DNA from: Hirundichthys speculiger | Lineage: Eukaryota > Chordata > Actinopteri > Beloniformes > Exocoetidae | DNA length: 64,000 bases | Direction of reading: 5' to 3' | Assembly: GCA_018398805.1 (NCBI GenBank) | Contig: JAGFBZ010000363.1 | Coordinates: 124,001-188,000, forward strand | Shown here: in pieces, positions 36,552-49,199 of the stretch | How positions within the stretch are numbered: the first letter of the stretch is position 1 | Layout: every line of letters begins with the position of its first letter | The notes under the pieces: model-generated | Seen by the model: only the letters and a program-made list of their open reading frames with translations | Database searches by the model: none | What the model was told of the DNA's origin: nothing | Made by a program: the position numbers and the translations under genes

Positions 36552-37383
36552 ATATGGTAAGCATACTGTTTATTAATAGGCCGCCGTGCCAATCTTTGAA
36601 TAATAATAATAATGGAAGATTTCGTGTTATTTATTGTAATCTCAGATTTTTTTTTAATGTTTTACAAGTTAGACCTGTCGAGATATTAATTGCTGACTAT
36701 GTACTGTAAGTCCCATCTGTGATGATGTGGGCAATTGCCTGTGCTGTGCAGAGTACAGCCTAAATAATTGTAAATTATTGTCATAACATTTATACCATGG
36801 ATATTATCTGAAATTGAGGCTTGTAAGTCCCACAGCATGGCAAGTGGGCATTTGCGTGTTGTTTTTAGCACCATTTTCTGTATATGTTCCGGGACCTGTG
36901 CCCGTCTCGTCATCCCTGCGCTGTCATATGTACTTTGCGTTCCTGCACCTTATGATTTACAAATTAAGCACTGCTTGTGCCTTATTGTTTGCGTCCTTCT
37001 GTAATTGCACCACCAACCACTGTGGGTTTGTTTCTGCCGTGCTGTAGCTCACACTGAGTTTCCTTTAGTTTACTTCCTATATATAGCTCAGACACAGCAA
37101 TGGAGCAAACAAACTATATTCTACGTGAGTTGGCGCCAATAAATGCGGAGCATCGGTTGTTTTTACAGACACTGCAGCAAACTATCGTTCTACCCGACCT
37201 GAAAACAACAAAGAAGAAGTAGCAGTGGGAAGCTCGAAGACAAAGAAGGACAAATCTACCCATCACATTTCTTGTGGTCCATGTCAGCCTGACATGCAGT
37301 TACATTTGGAGACTGCATGACTACATTCAGGCCTACGGCGTAGCTATGGTGTAGCTTTGACGCAGAAGCAGAAATCAGCCTTA

Positions 37384-38430
37384 ACTGTTATTAGTATTGT
37401 GATTTTTTTTTTTCCTGGATTTATAACAAAACTATGTTTGGATTGACATTAGCAACATCACTGCAGTTGAAGTGTAATATCTTATAATTGATATCCTGTA
37501 ACGATGCCTACAGCAAAATACAATAAACATCGCTGTTAAACATCTGTTTCAGGCTGTGTGTTTTTGGAGGTAGGTGCTGTGGTGGATGTGGTGTCAGACC
37601 TGCAGCAGGATTTAAACATACCATACATCCATGCTGTTGCATGCTTACCAGCACTCCCAAAGCATGTGTTGCCATAGGTGATTGCCTATATAGCCAATAG
37701 CAAGAGCTATTGATCATCAAAGTAGTTTACTGCACTTTGGAAACAAGTAAAATGCTGCAATAGCTGTTGCTCTGTTGCCTCCTGCACGATAATAATAGTA
37801 CAACAGTTGCCATTTTTATGCAGATGTCTGTTCAAAACTGCTTTTATTCATAACGTTTTAGTCCCTAACAAGAGATTAAGCCCAGTACCAACTAAGAATA
37901 GACATTTTTTTTAACTCTTTGATGTTCTTTTAACTCTATTTACTGGCAGTGTATTTATGTCAACACTTGAGATAAGGTGAGCAAAAGTCTCATTTTGAAT
38001 ATATTCTGTGGAATATATACTATAAGTTTCTCAGTACAGTTACTGTGAAAGCTGGTCTGTTCAGTGATAAAATGTAAATTTCAGAGTGAACATTTGAATG
38101 ACTTTGTATCAGCCTGATGTAATCTTGCTGTTGTAAGTCATCAAAGCAATGGACTGATTCATATAGCATGTTTTCACCTCGTAAAACAGTCTTCTGTCAC
38201 TCTTTACAATGTTAGTCAGTCACTTCAAAGACAACCAAACCGATAAGACAATCCACCTGCCATACTGAACGGGAAAAGACAGGATTAAACACGCTAAAGG
38301 GTTTACATTCACCCACTTTAATAAACAATGGTTTATGGCCTACATGGTGAACAAAGCTGTTCTGGTGTACATTGGTTTAGATACTCCATAGTTAAGCTAA
38401 CCAGTCACATTGACAGGAAGTAGAAAGTGA
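37384..38430. other. Non-genic sequence
   Basis: AT-rich filler without recognisable exons, tandem repeats or element ends. Confidence 0.55.
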
Positions 38431-38439
38431 AAACACATC

Positions 38440-38970
38440 TTTTTCAACAATTTTGCAATTCACTCTGGCACACTGAATATCAATATCTGGGCCAAATCCT
38501 GACTCATGGAGATCTCTTCTAGCAGTATTAGTGCTCTGAGTCCTTCACAATTTGTAAGGTTCTGCTTGTCCACTTGCTTTTGAATACTAACCACAGGTTC
38601 TCAATGAGATTAAGATCTGGCAGTTTCCTGGCAACACATGAGATTTCAGCGCCATGATCTCTGAGCAATTATGTTATCTCTCTTGCCTCGTATCATGGTG
38701 ATCCATCATGCTGGAAAATGCACAGATCATCACCAAATTCCTCCTGGACTGTTTCTCTTGGTGGACATTTTGATACCATCTGCTATTAATGGCAACATTT
38801 TTGGGTGGAAATTGTTGGAGAACCAACTCCCTAAGATGGAAAGAAACTCCCCAAAAAATGATGGTTTAAGATGTTTCACTGTTAGTGTGATACAGGACTC
38901 AAGGTAGCATTCACCTTTTCATCTGCAGACAACTGAAGAAACAATCCAGAAACCAAAATCTGTATCAATG
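38440..38970 (-). pseudogene. Tc1/mariner transposase fragment
   Basis: Read on the minus strand: CITLTVKHLKPSFFGEF (degenerate 'TVKHGGGSVMVWGCF'), then GSWFSNNFHPKMLPLIADGI (about 38,765-38,830), a degraded 'CIFQHDGSPCH' region, and KKQVDKQNLTNCEGLRALIL (about 38,520-38,590). This is the C-terminal half of a fish Tc1-like DD34E transposase, including the positions of the second Asp and the Glu, both now damaged. Stops and frame changes are frequent. No terminal inverted repeats were found. Confidence 0.75.
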
Positions 38971-38974
38971 CCAA

Positions 38975-41900
38975 AATCTTTAGCCACAAACTGTACTTTT
39001 AAGAACATTTCATTAAATGCAAACAGAAGGTATGTCATGATTTTTAAACATGTAACAATCTTTGAGTCATTCAATTGTAATATTTTTAAATTTTCAACCT
39101 TTGCTTTGAGATGATAAGTTTTTTTTGCTGTGGACCAAATTTACTGCACATTCTGATGGAAAATCTGTTGTTGCATATGTAGGAAGAAAATCTGGGTCTT
39201 TTCTTTTTTTTTATTTGAGTGTAGGTTTACTATTTAGTTTTTTTTCCCTTTTTTACGTTTTTTTTAGTGTATTTCTGTTCAGGATTCAGTATATTCATTA
39301 GTATGAGTGTATTCTGTCCTTGACACAAAGATCATTTTATTCCAGTTATCTCCTCCCAGAGGTGCATATGAGTCTGTGTTTGAATATGCAAATGTTTTTC
39401 GTGAGTAAAAAAAAAAAGCAAAATGGAAGCAACAGGAAGATTTGCATCATAGCTTTGAAGCTATCGAACTGTTGAGCGGTGGAAAATTCTTTCTCTGAGG
39501 GGAAACCACAGTGGTATTGAAAACATGACGGTATTAATATTCTGCAGCAAATATCGTGAGCCGTACTTCCTTCAAAGCAAATGACTTCCCTCAGTGGCTC
39601 AGTGAAGTCACGCTCTGTGGCTGACATTCATGGAGCCGTTAGTCTGATATCTGTTGTTGTAGCTGCTTCAGAGGAAGTGCTGTTGACTTCACTTCAGAGA
39701 CAGTAACATTTGAGGTGTGGATGTGAAGCTGGTGCTGCTTTGGCTGGGGTATATTTTTCTGCATTATCAATAAATTTCTGCATTTGTAGAACAAATCTAC
39801 AACAAGTCCAATTATCTTCCAGTACTTCCTGGCTTCACCCATTGAACTGTGCCCAAAACACATTCATGCTGAAGTGTAAATCTTTACAGCTAACACAAAC
39901 ACTTTTATTTTCTAAAAAGGCTGAACATTTTCTAAGATTAAATTTCTTACTTGTAGTAATTGTGACAAGTCAATAATATTGATAAATATACAGATGATCA
40001 TTATCTAACTCTGCATCTCTCTTGACTTTGTGGAGCTTTATAATGAATTTCTACTTCTTTTAGTTTTCCAGCTCTTAACATGATTGTGGTTCACTATTAC
40101 AGCTCTTATAAAGCCACAGTTTTGCTCTCTTTTGCAACCTATTTCGCTTCCAAACTGCCGGATATGGAGGCGTGTCATCAAGTTTTAATCAAGAGGCAAT
40201 ATACGCTTTTCAGAGTTGAATTCTCTACAGAAGTAAAAAATAATTGCAGGAAAATTGCAGTTCCATCTCCACTGAGCACCCATGTAAAATTATCCATCTT
40301 TGTAGCTGAAATAAACATATTTACAGCCTCGTTCAAAAACCAGATTTGGTCTCTGTAGCTAGACTTCACATCTATGACAACCGACTCTCCTCATTCCTAT
40401 TTTAAGGCTGCTGGTGTTTCTTCAGAACACCACCTGGACTGTCTGTTGCTCAACACATCAGCTTCTGTCTCTTGCAGCAGCTGTTTCCTCCGGTTGAGTG
40501 ACTTTAACTTCGGATAGTTGTCAGGACCCTTCCAAACTGCCTAACTGGAAATTTGGATATCAACATCTGAAACAGGCTTGTGCTACCCACCTTGCTGCGT
40601 AACGTTAGGAATCCACCATCATTGTTATTGTCACTATCATATGACATCAGGACATTTAAAGGTAGATCAGAGGTTTGGTGTAAATTGGAGAAGTATGTTT
40701 TCCATTTTCAGGTTCTCAGAGTGTCTATTTCAATTCAGAATTTGATGTTTTCCAGCCAAGAAATTTTAGTGACTCAAACACAACAAGGAGTGATTGAAAA
40801 TCAGATATTTAAAGCAATTACTTGATAATTTTTGTTCCTGTGTGGAAACTATGTGTCTGATGCCACTACAATTCCTCTACTAATAGGTATTATCTTTCCA
40901 TTAAACTGCCAGATCCACATTAAACTGCTATTAATAGAGTTTGTAAGTGTCCCTCCTCTGATGGATGTGCTGGTGATGAAAATAGTCTTTACCTCATAAA
41001 ATTGCTTCTAATTACTAATTACTGCTTCTAATTACTGGAATGTTTTCCTCTGTTGCATGCTGTTTTTCCTTGTTAGCTCGTATGGGTCTGTAACACACAA
41101 AGTAGGAATAGACTGCAAAGGATCAGTAAAGTCTGGAATAATATTGCTGGCACAACTTTGAATGACCTTTATTTTCATGTTGGGCCATGGATATACCCCT
41201 GCTTACATATACATGCATGACAAACAGACTCAACAAACAGACTTTCATTTGGATGCTATTTGTTCCACTTTTTTCAATAAAGAAGGGATATTGTTTTTCA
41301 TTTCTGTTTGGAACTATTTGTTATTTATTACTTTTGTTTATTTGGTCGGTGGTGTGGTTGCTCCTGGCAGTGCAGTCTGGCCCCCTGGAATAATAATGAA
41401 GCGCATGATCCTTCATTTTACATTGTGTGCTTGAGAAAGAGTATCGTGACCCTAATGTTTTAACCAGAACTCTCACAACAAACATATTTAGTGAATTTTG
41501 TCAAAATACCACATTTGGAGATTTGAGCTCCCTCTCCCAAAGTACTGTGTGCTGTTTTCCATTTATCAGAGATCTAAATGGATAAGAGCAGCCTACTGAG
41601 GGCACAAGGAAGTGGAAAAGGGTACCTACTGGCCATACATATGGGACGTCCAACTGATAACATTTGAGGAGGATACCTTCAAATTTTGAATGTGAAACAC
41701 TTTGAAAAAACAAAAATCTACAGGTGCCTTTTTTTTTTTTAAATATCTTGCTTCTCAGATGAAAAGATGGGCAGAGGTCCACCAATCTATAACAAAACTC
41801 CCAGAAAGAAAGAAGGCTTAATGAACCCTGGGAACATAAACTAGAGGTTCACTTAACTTGCACCACATAAACCCAAGCTTTCAGTTTCACATCACTGATA

Positions 41901-42218
41901 ACGAATTGAGTCAATACTGTATCGGTTAATTCAGGGTGTGCATTCATGACATATGCATAGAAACATCATTAATGAACCATTCAAACCACAATAATAAAGG
42001 TGAAAAAAGGGCAACATACACTTTACAATCTGAAATATTGAAAATGTCAGTCTGCAGGATGTTGTGATTATGTCAAAGATTCATCAAAATAACAAAAAAA
42101 CAAAAAAAAAAAAAAAAAACAATAGAGGTCAACCAAAACAACATCAGGGTAAGATAATACATCAATCTTATTACACTTTCACTTTCAAAATAAGCAATTT
42201 CCTGCCAGTTACCATGAC
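38975..42218. other. Mostly non-genic; one dispersed-repeat fragment
   Basis: Apart from the fragment at about 40.23-40.37 kb (listed separately) I see no gene or element boundary. Poly-T/A runs occur at 39,235-39,270 and about 42,100. Confidence 0.5.
40230..40375 (+). repeat. Dispersed repeat fragment, same family as 14.7 kb
   Basis: ATGTAAAATTATCCATCTTT, GTAGCTGAAATAAACATATT and TTTGGTCTCTGTAGCTA match the order of the repeat whose 14.7-kb copy reads ATGTTAAAATGTCCAACTTT and GCAGAAATA. Only the subterminal part is present. Confidence 0.45.
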
Positions 42219-42221
42219 CTG

Positions 42222-43224
42222 AGGGGTGTACTACGAAGCAAGTTCGACACAGTCAGGCTTTCTTTGGGTGAGCTGGCTAACAAACCTGAAACTCGCGATC
42301 AGGATCTGTAACGACGGTGTTATCAACTATCTTTGTGGGCTTTCTGTTTCTGCTCTGGCGCGTTCACATGAAAGGCTTGACGCGTCATTTGACGCCTATC
42401 TGGAAGCTCCGTATATTTCAGCTTTAAATGCATATGAGATTTCATCTTTACGGCCATACTGTGTAAGCCAGAGAGGAGTGCTGCAAAAAATTGCAAAACT
42501 GATATTGATCTTTTGCATGTGTTCAGTTATATTTATTGCACCTTAAAATCTCAGAGCGCTTAATTAAACTTATGCAGCAGATTAAACATTTGTTCTGAGT
42601 TACTTAGTTTTTTGCTAAATCTTGTGAAATTAATTAAGATTTAATATTATCTGTTACCAATATACACTCACGTTAAGGTACCCTATCCCTGGGGAATCTT
42701 ATGAATGAATTATATTAAACATTTCGAAATTCCACGCACACTGATTATCAATATAATGAATTTTATGTTACCTGATGTAAACGCTTCTTTTATTTGAAGC
42801 GTGGGCAGATGCCAGGGAATACACAAACATATTCAGGTTCAGTAAGAGCAGTACACCTTTAGTATTCTGGCTCAGATTTTATCAAACTTGATTAGGTGCA
42901 GAAACGCAAAGAACGCACACCGTGCGCTTGTGAGCGCACGTGCGTTTGGTGGCAAATCTGTAGTAACGTAAAGCCATAGAGAATATGTCATGAAGCCACG
43001 GATCAGTCCGGTCTCTGAACTTTCTTCCTATCCTGCACAATTGAAAGTCAAGGATGGGTGAGTGAAAGGGCTTTTTAGAGCATTGAGCCTAAACTGCACA
43101 TAACCTACCAGTAAGTTTGCAGAGTAACATGGTGATCAGCCAGGTAAAAGAGAGGTGGTACGGAAATCCTGGTTTTAGACTCAACATACCTCGTAACCCT
43201 CTAATCTCGCTTCGTAATACCCCT
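42222..43224. mobile_element. Harbinger-type MITE (1 kb) in a GACCTGGTC target
   Basis: Left end AGGGGTGTACTACGAAGCAAG, first 20 bases shown to matter; the right end, reverse-complemented, is AGGGGTATTACGAAGCGAG. CTG is duplicated on both sides (42,219-42,221 and 43,225-43,227). The restored target GAC-CTG-GTC is palindromic and contains ACCWGGT, the target core described for zebrafish Harbinger elements. No transposase frame is inside: the 106-codon frame at 42,226-42,546 overlaps the inverted repeat and has no motif. Non-autonomous. Confidence 0.75.
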
Positions 43225-43227
43225 CTG

Positions 43228-44714
43228 GTCTACACCAGTGTGTTGACATTTAAGGGTGTGCGGGCAAAGGCATGCATGCTAAGCTAGCTTTAAATATAGA
43301 TTGGTATTGTGTTCACTGCTTGATACTTTTCATCAGCGGCAAAAGAAATTATATTTTTTTTTTTACTTAAAAGAATCTGTTAAGTTAAGTTCCTCAGCTT
43401 CGAGCTGGAAGCTGCAAAGTAACATGGTGCAGAACTGGGGCTGAACATTTTAGTGAGAGGTGTTCTGTGCAAAGTTGACCTAGTAGCCATTAAGACCACT
43501 GAGTGCACTGAGTGCTCATCAATGTTAAGTAAACATACATGAAGTGCGAAGCAGGTCTTCTGGACTAAAAACTAATAAAACTAAGCTGATATGATCGTCT
43601 GGGGACGTAGCTGGACAATAAAGGCTGAAATCTTTTTTTCAAAATGAAGCAATCAAACCTGCCAGGATCTGTCTGAGTGGCTTGTCATGAATCTGTTTTA
43701 GCTTTGTGGCTAAGATATGAATAATAATCCAATGATGCTTTAGTTTTCTGCTTTGCAAAGGGAGCTGTAAATGTGTTGTTTAACTGTTTAAAAAGGAGAT
43801 GCAATAAAGATATCTTCCTCCTTGGTGGATCTCCAGAAGACTATGTTCACTCATCGTGCTTCATCTCTCTGACTCATATTTATTTCTGCCAAATATAAAT
43901 ATGACAAGATTTATTGCAGTCTCTACATTAAATCAAGGTGCGACTGTGACAATTCAGAGTCAGACGGGGTCTGCTCTAACAGTTTATGACTGTAGTTATT
44001 CTGTCTGATGTCTTCAGACGGGGTTGCATTGTTCATTGTTCAATCTATTGACTGACCTTTTGTCAATCAACATGGTGACTTTCAGTCAGGCCTGGATCTA
44101 CCGACAGAAAACATCTACATCAGAGCTCACTAATTAACCTGATATAACTGTTGCTGTCAGGAAGAAAACGTATATTTCTGATACATTTACTTCAGAAATG
44201 AAAAAAAAATGCATTTTTTTTTTCTTTTTCCTTGTACATGTTACACAGCATATGGGAGTTCATTGTGCTACCTCTTTAGTTTCACAACCTCCTGGACTTC
44301 ATTTGCAGTATAATTTGGGTCGTTGTCCATCTGTACTATGAAGTGTTGTTTTTGGCTGAAGCTGAGCAAACAGTACATACTGTACCTATAAACTTAAGAA
44401 GTCATCCGGTTCCAACACCATCAGCATTAAACTCATTGTGTCCCAGTGCCATATGGAAATCATGTATGACCCTACCTAACACTTCCTTCTCATGTTTTAT
44501 AGATTACAGTTTATAGTGCACTTTGGATTATGAACATTTTTCCCCAGTCAGTTTTGTTCAGGTTGATCTTGTATTTTTTTTAATTTTTTTATTTTGGTTT
44601 GTTTGTTTTGTGTCTATGGTTTTAGCAGCTAGCTGTAATCACTTTAGCTATTAAACTGTTTAGCATTTGGAGTGAATTTGACCTCTGAGCTTTGAATAAA
44701 GAGCTAAGAGAGTG
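43228..44714. other. Non-genic sequence
   Basis: Filler with T-rich runs (about 43,353-43,362 and 44,214-44,230). Nothing recognisable. Confidence 0.55.
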
Positions 44715-44835
44715 TAGTAGTCCATCTTATTTTAAATATAATACAGTTTGTTGTGCTGGTAACTGTACTAACAGACAGACAGCGAACATCTTTGGGTTGA
44801 CCTCAAAGGGTCCGGGGGAGAAAGTGGCTAAATGG
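44715..44835 (+). repeat. Dispersed repeat with THAP-like start, second copy
   Basis: CATCTTATTTTAAA is followed by a frame reading CCAGNCTNRQTANIFGLTSK and ending AAGGGTCCG. It aligns base by base with the 14.8-kb copy (CCTVNCAKR). The Cys-x4-Cys spacing at a start is THAP-like. The initiator ATG has been lost. Element ends are not visible. Confidence 0.5.
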
Positions 44836-45499
44836 TTTGCAGTCTCTGACTGAGAGTCCAGGCAGCGGCCAGATCAGCTTTCTGGGTGTGAATGCTGACA
44901 GCCAGCTGTCTCGTGGTCGGCGGCCTGAGTTAGCAGCTCCCGGCGAGCCACCTTTGCCCACGGACCCTTCAAGGGCAGCCCACTGGTGTAGACCAGGTCA
45001 TGGTAACTGTCAAAGGCTTCAGTTAAGGCATCTAAACTTCTTTTTCTTTGTTTATGAAGACTTTTTACTTTCTACCCTGAAGGCTTGGCCAATTCAAACT
45101 GACTGAACTGAAACTGAAGTGGATCATAAGAGTCTTTGTTCACGGTCAGTTGTTTACCTGGTTTTGGACACATGAAATAAGGTGTGAACGGTTGTGAAAC
45201 CACCTGGGAAGGAGATTCAAGACAGCAGTTTAGGTGTATGAAATGTGAAAACCTCTCCCTTTATTTAATGCTGGTTTTTCCACATTTGGCATATATGTCT
45301 TCTTTTACTCCTCTGTCAAATCATCTGTCTTCTCTGCCCAAAATGTGCACGTTATTGTTCTCAAAAGGTGGTGGCAGATGCCACAGCACAGTGTGTGTGC
45401 CAATCTAATTTCATTGTACTCACCTACAATGACAAATAAAAGGATTTGATTTGATATCTTTGAGAGGTAGGTGGACTGCTGAATGCTGACCCGATGGGC

Positions 45500-46150
45500 T
45501 AGCTCATGTGTTGGGCCATGCGTTTATGCTCCTCACTGGGCTGCATATACAACGCCACTCAGTCCCTGTTTGGTTGTCTTGTCCTAAGGGTGAACCAGTT
45601 TTCTCTCTGAGGGTGGTGTTAGATTTGAAGTGGAACAGCATGTTGTACTTAGAGAAGATCCTTTTGAGTTTCCCAGACACTTCTGCCACATATGGAATGA
45701 CAGCACTTTTCTCTCTCATTTTTCTTTTCCTTCTCTGTTTACTGCTGTGGTATTTTTCCCAGATTCCTTGGCAGCCTTGATAATAGCCTGTTTTGGATAT
45801 CCACAGGTTCGAGGTGCTGTCTTGATATGTTTTTAGCCCAGTGGTGTAAAGACTGATGATGGACAGTTTTGCTGTTTTGTGAATCAAACAGCGGATATTG
45901 GTTTGTGTGTGTAGGTTTCCAGTAAACCTCACTGTTCTTCCATATGAACAGCACTTTCCAAAAATGGCAGCTTGTGGTTCTCTGCATCCTCTCTGGTGAA
46001 CATGATGTTGATGTCCACCAAGGTGACATGTTCAGTGAAGGTCTGGATTTTGACCCTGATGTCGTCCACATATGTGAAGGAGCTCAGTGCTCTGGTTTCC
46101 AGTTCCTCCATGTAAATGTTCAGAGGGATTCAAGGCCAGCTGGGAGGGTT
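45500..46150 (-). pseudogene. Penelope-like element: RT end and truncated C-terminal region
   Basis: Minus strand: NIYMEELETRALSSF leads into the RT catalytic motif YVDD (46,061-46,072), then DINIMFTREDAENHKLPFLE. Out of frame follow VYWKPTHTNQYPLFDSQ and NAKNI-like words, then VIPYVAEVSGKLKRIFSKYN. The last stretch, VALYMQPSEEHKRMAQH (about 45,507-45,560), joins the residues on either side of where the GIY-YIG motif normally lies, so the nuclease centre appears deleted. Fish Penelope elements carry this RT-linker-GIY-YIG order. At least three frame changes make it inactive. Confidence 0.8.
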
Positions 46151-47875
46151 GATGGCTGCAGTCCAAATGCTGTTTCTGCGGGCTTTTCTGTCTGAGCCAC
46201 CTTGCTGGATCAAGGCGAGCGACAAATGTCAGCGGTCATTTCAGAATGACTGGAAATTAATATTAGCATCATCATCATCATCATCATGGCTTCAATCTAC
46301 TCTCTAGATACCTACAGGTAATGTCACAGAGTTTGTCCAGTTCTCTTTATAGATTCTATGTCCAGAACTTGAGGCTTAAAAAACTTTTACAGTTGTGGTA
46401 AATACTTTTGTTGTTGCAAAGTGTTCTCTTCATAGTAAACTGATGATGTTGTGAAAGAGTCTCTCTTTAATGTAACTTAAAGTTGTTCAGTTCTTTTATT
46501 TCTATTTCCTCTATCCAATTGATTTGACCACACCTGATGTTGATTGGATGATAGCTCAAACTCACCTTCCTGCCCTTTTAATAGTCTACAAGCTTCCCAT
46601 TTAGTGTTCCTTCAATGCAATAATCAAGTACCACTCTGAATTTTACTACTGCAACCAGCTGTGATATATTTATCTTGTTTCCTTCTCTAAAGTGTGGTTA
46701 AGCTTTTCCTCTGTTAAATTATATAGGAAAGAAAGCACTGACGCACAGTTCCTTTGCATTTAGAGAATTTGAAGAGCTCTCATCATGACGTGCTTCTGTC
46801 ATAACACTCAGTGAGGAACCTTTAAGCAAAAACTGCTGAATTGCATCTCATGTGTGAGCCCATATTTGTGAAAGTGACATTCTCTATTATCACATTAACA
46901 TTTAACATAGCCGAAGAACCTACTAATTGGATTTCAAGGAGCTAGGATTGATTTAATTAAAGATAAAATATACTGACGGTAGAAGAAAAACTTGTAACCA
47001 ACTTTCAGTGTATGACTCTACAGTACAGTTAACTTCCTCACAGGTTCCCAAGTCCATTCAACCAGACAGTAGTTTCTTTTGGAAGCTGCTTATTCTTTCT
47101 GAGTTCTCTTTACAGCAGTCTTATAAAGTGCATTCAAAATTCTCTGAGATATAACTTTTGCTGAATTATTCACAGCACCCCAGATGTCTCTTCTCCAGGT
47201 CCCATAAGTTTCAGGAATAAATCCAGTTTATTGAAAACTAGAAAATATACTTCAACAACGGAGTTTCTGCAGGCGCACAACCGAACAATTTGTATTTCAA
47301 AATTGCTTTGCTTTACTTGAATTTGTGATGGAATTTTGGCATGAAACACAGCCTTCTCTGAGACGTTTTGCTATGCAGAAACAAATAAGTCTGTCAAATG
47401 ATGAATCACTCTGGGATTCATTTCGTTTGATATGTAGATGTCCTTCAATGGTTTGTTTAAACTTATTCTGAACCACAAACATACAAAAGTGGTAGCTATA
47501 ATGCAGTCAGTGGCTTCAAACACACAATTTGCCATGCAATCCATCTGAAAGTATATAAGATTCTAAACATTTCAGACTTAAATATTTGTACAGGGGAGCA
47601 AGAAGTAACAGTTCACAAAGCACTGCAGGACCTCAAGCTCTCAAAGTCATATGCAAATCACTGACTCTCCCATCACTCCTGTGGGGTGTTAGTCTTTTGT
47701 CCATTATCAGGTGTTAACCTGGTTTTAGTCTATGTCAAATTCAAAGTCAAGTCAAAGTCATTTTTATTTTCAGTACTCCATTATGAACAAGACATACAGA
47801 TGTTACTCTCAAATCTGCAAAATATAACTAAGAATAAAGATTAAAGTAAAGAAAGGTGTAAAATAAAGTGTATGT
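46151..47875. other. Non-genic sequence; small (ATC)n tract
   Basis: A short (ATC)n run lies at 46,265-46,287. Otherwise no gene or bounded repeat is evident. Confidence 0.55.
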
Positions 47876-47879
47876 ACCT

Positions 47880-48230
47880 ACACAAGGCATGCACATGAGT
47901 CAAGGAATGAATGGCTGTGCAAACATCTGAGTAGGAGATTGAAGGCTGCTTGTAGATGTTTGATAGGTGAAATCTGAATCCAGCCAACTATCGGGGACCA
48001 TGATAATGTGGACCAAACTCTTGCTCTTTTTGTGTCATAGTAACTGGATATGAACTGAGTACATAGCAATGGGCCATACTCCCAGAGAACCCCCACCAGG
48101 ATACCCTGGTGGGGGTCAAATGTCTTCTCCAAGAGCAAAAAACACATCGGGACTGGTTGGGCAGACTCCCATGCTCCCTCCAGGAGCCGGGCGAGTCCAT
48201 GGTCAGGATGGAACTCTTTCATAATTAAAA
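47880..48230 (-). pseudogene. Rex3/RTE-type reverse transcriptase fragment
   Basis: The minus-strand frame contains LEGAWESAQPVPMCFLLLEK, then TFDPHQGILVGVLWEYGPLL, a degenerate version of the Rex3 RT segment around the first catalytic Asp ('FVDLEKAFDRVPRG'). That Asp is replaced and a frame change follows. About 110 residues survive, and the YADD motif is not present. Confidence 0.75.
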
Positions 48231-48234
48231 TGAA

Positions 48235-48530
48235 CCCCTCCTCGGATCACCACCTGTTGTTTGAGGCAAATCCCCCCTGAAGAGTCTCCCTACAGGCAAA
48301 CTGGTCCTAGGAGATGGGCCAGACTAAGGGTGATTCTGCAGATTTCTATGGAGAGACAAAGATCAAGAGCTCAATATCACTCGCCCAGACTTGGGTACTG
48401 ACACCAAACCCAGGCCTGCAGAAGGGGCTGATCGCTGAGTGCCATCCAGGCTCAGCCCGAGTAAGCAACTCTGGTAGTAATAAGGTGCTGGATCCACTGC
48501 TACAGGCCATTCAATCCCTTTACAAATGAA
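48235..48530 (+). repeat. LINE-associated repeat fragment
   Basis: CTAGGAGATGGGCCAGACTA followed by a GACAAAGATCAAGAG-like stretch is a word order I recognise from a common LINE-associated repeat in fish. The end, LLQAIQSLYK on the plus strand, matches the Rex3 RT 'LLRAIQSLY' segment. Two inverted Rex3-related pieces therefore lie side by side here. Confidence 0.45.
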
Positions 48531-49199
48531 GTGAGAGTGGGAGACAGAGGGAATTATTTTAAAATATTTTCATTAAATCATATTTGCTCTGTACCCCATT
48601 GAGAATGTTTGTTTGTTTGCACTTTGTTACATAAAATAATCTTGTATAATAAACTATAGATTTTGGGCTGCATTTTGTTCACATTAAAATATTTTTTATG
48701 GGTTTTCAAAGAAAAGGATGGATTTGTGACAAATAATGATTTAACATTTTGTTCATTGTGTATTGCACTCTTGTACAATATGCAGAACATCAAACTCACT
48801 TTCCCCAAGTTCTGTTGGGCACATACGTTTTCCTGGTGAAGCACAAGTCCATTTCATGTTGCATCAGCATTAAAGCTCTTATGAATTGCTCCAGTGAGGC
48901 GTTAAAATCATAAAAGTTTGATGAATCCAGGACAGGTAACCACTCTCAGGTTCTCTGTGAGGAGATCTGGACAGAAGCAGATATCTATGTGAAAATCATA
49001 CAGCAAAAAGAACAAAATCTTAATTTAAATCTCAAATTATTTACGCTCTTTATACTGGAAATGTTTCTAAATGAGCTCAATTTCAGCGTACTTGTTTGTT
49101 ATTGTCTATTATTTTATTGCATTGACATCACTGAAAAGTAGCTGATTCCGCGTTATAGTTCATGCTCACATCCTCTGCAAGACTCATCGTATTTGAATC

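Larger units (their letters stand above)
34384..36973 (+). mobile_element. hAT deletion derivative (2,590 bp) with perfect 8-bp TSD
   Basis: The left end CAGGGGTTAATTTGT and the right end, reverse-complemented, CAGTGCTTAATTTGT match at 13 of 15 bases. CTTGTGCC is duplicated exactly on both sides (34,376-34,383 and 36,974-36,981). Short inverted words (CCGGATCCTGCC/GGAACAGGATCCGGC) mark the left subterminal region. The coding region keeps the N-terminal zinc finger and the C-terminal dimerisation domain but has lost the catalytic core, the usual structure of a Ds-like internal deletion. Confidence 0.93.
34310..37380. mobile_element. Possible Harbinger-like host of the hAT insertion
   Basis: The right end, reverse-complemented, reads GGCTGATTTCTGCTTCTGCG and is followed by TTA. 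The left side shows only fragments of the same terminus (GCTTCTGC at about 34,323, AGCTACGC at about 34,338). Related ends occur in the small element at 10.1 kb. The left boundary is eroded and no transposase is visible, so this is a tentative call. Confidence 0.35.

Noticed and set aside
42226..42546. 106-residue frame as a gene
   Set aside because: It starts inside the inverted repeat of the Harbinger-like MITE and has no domain signature.
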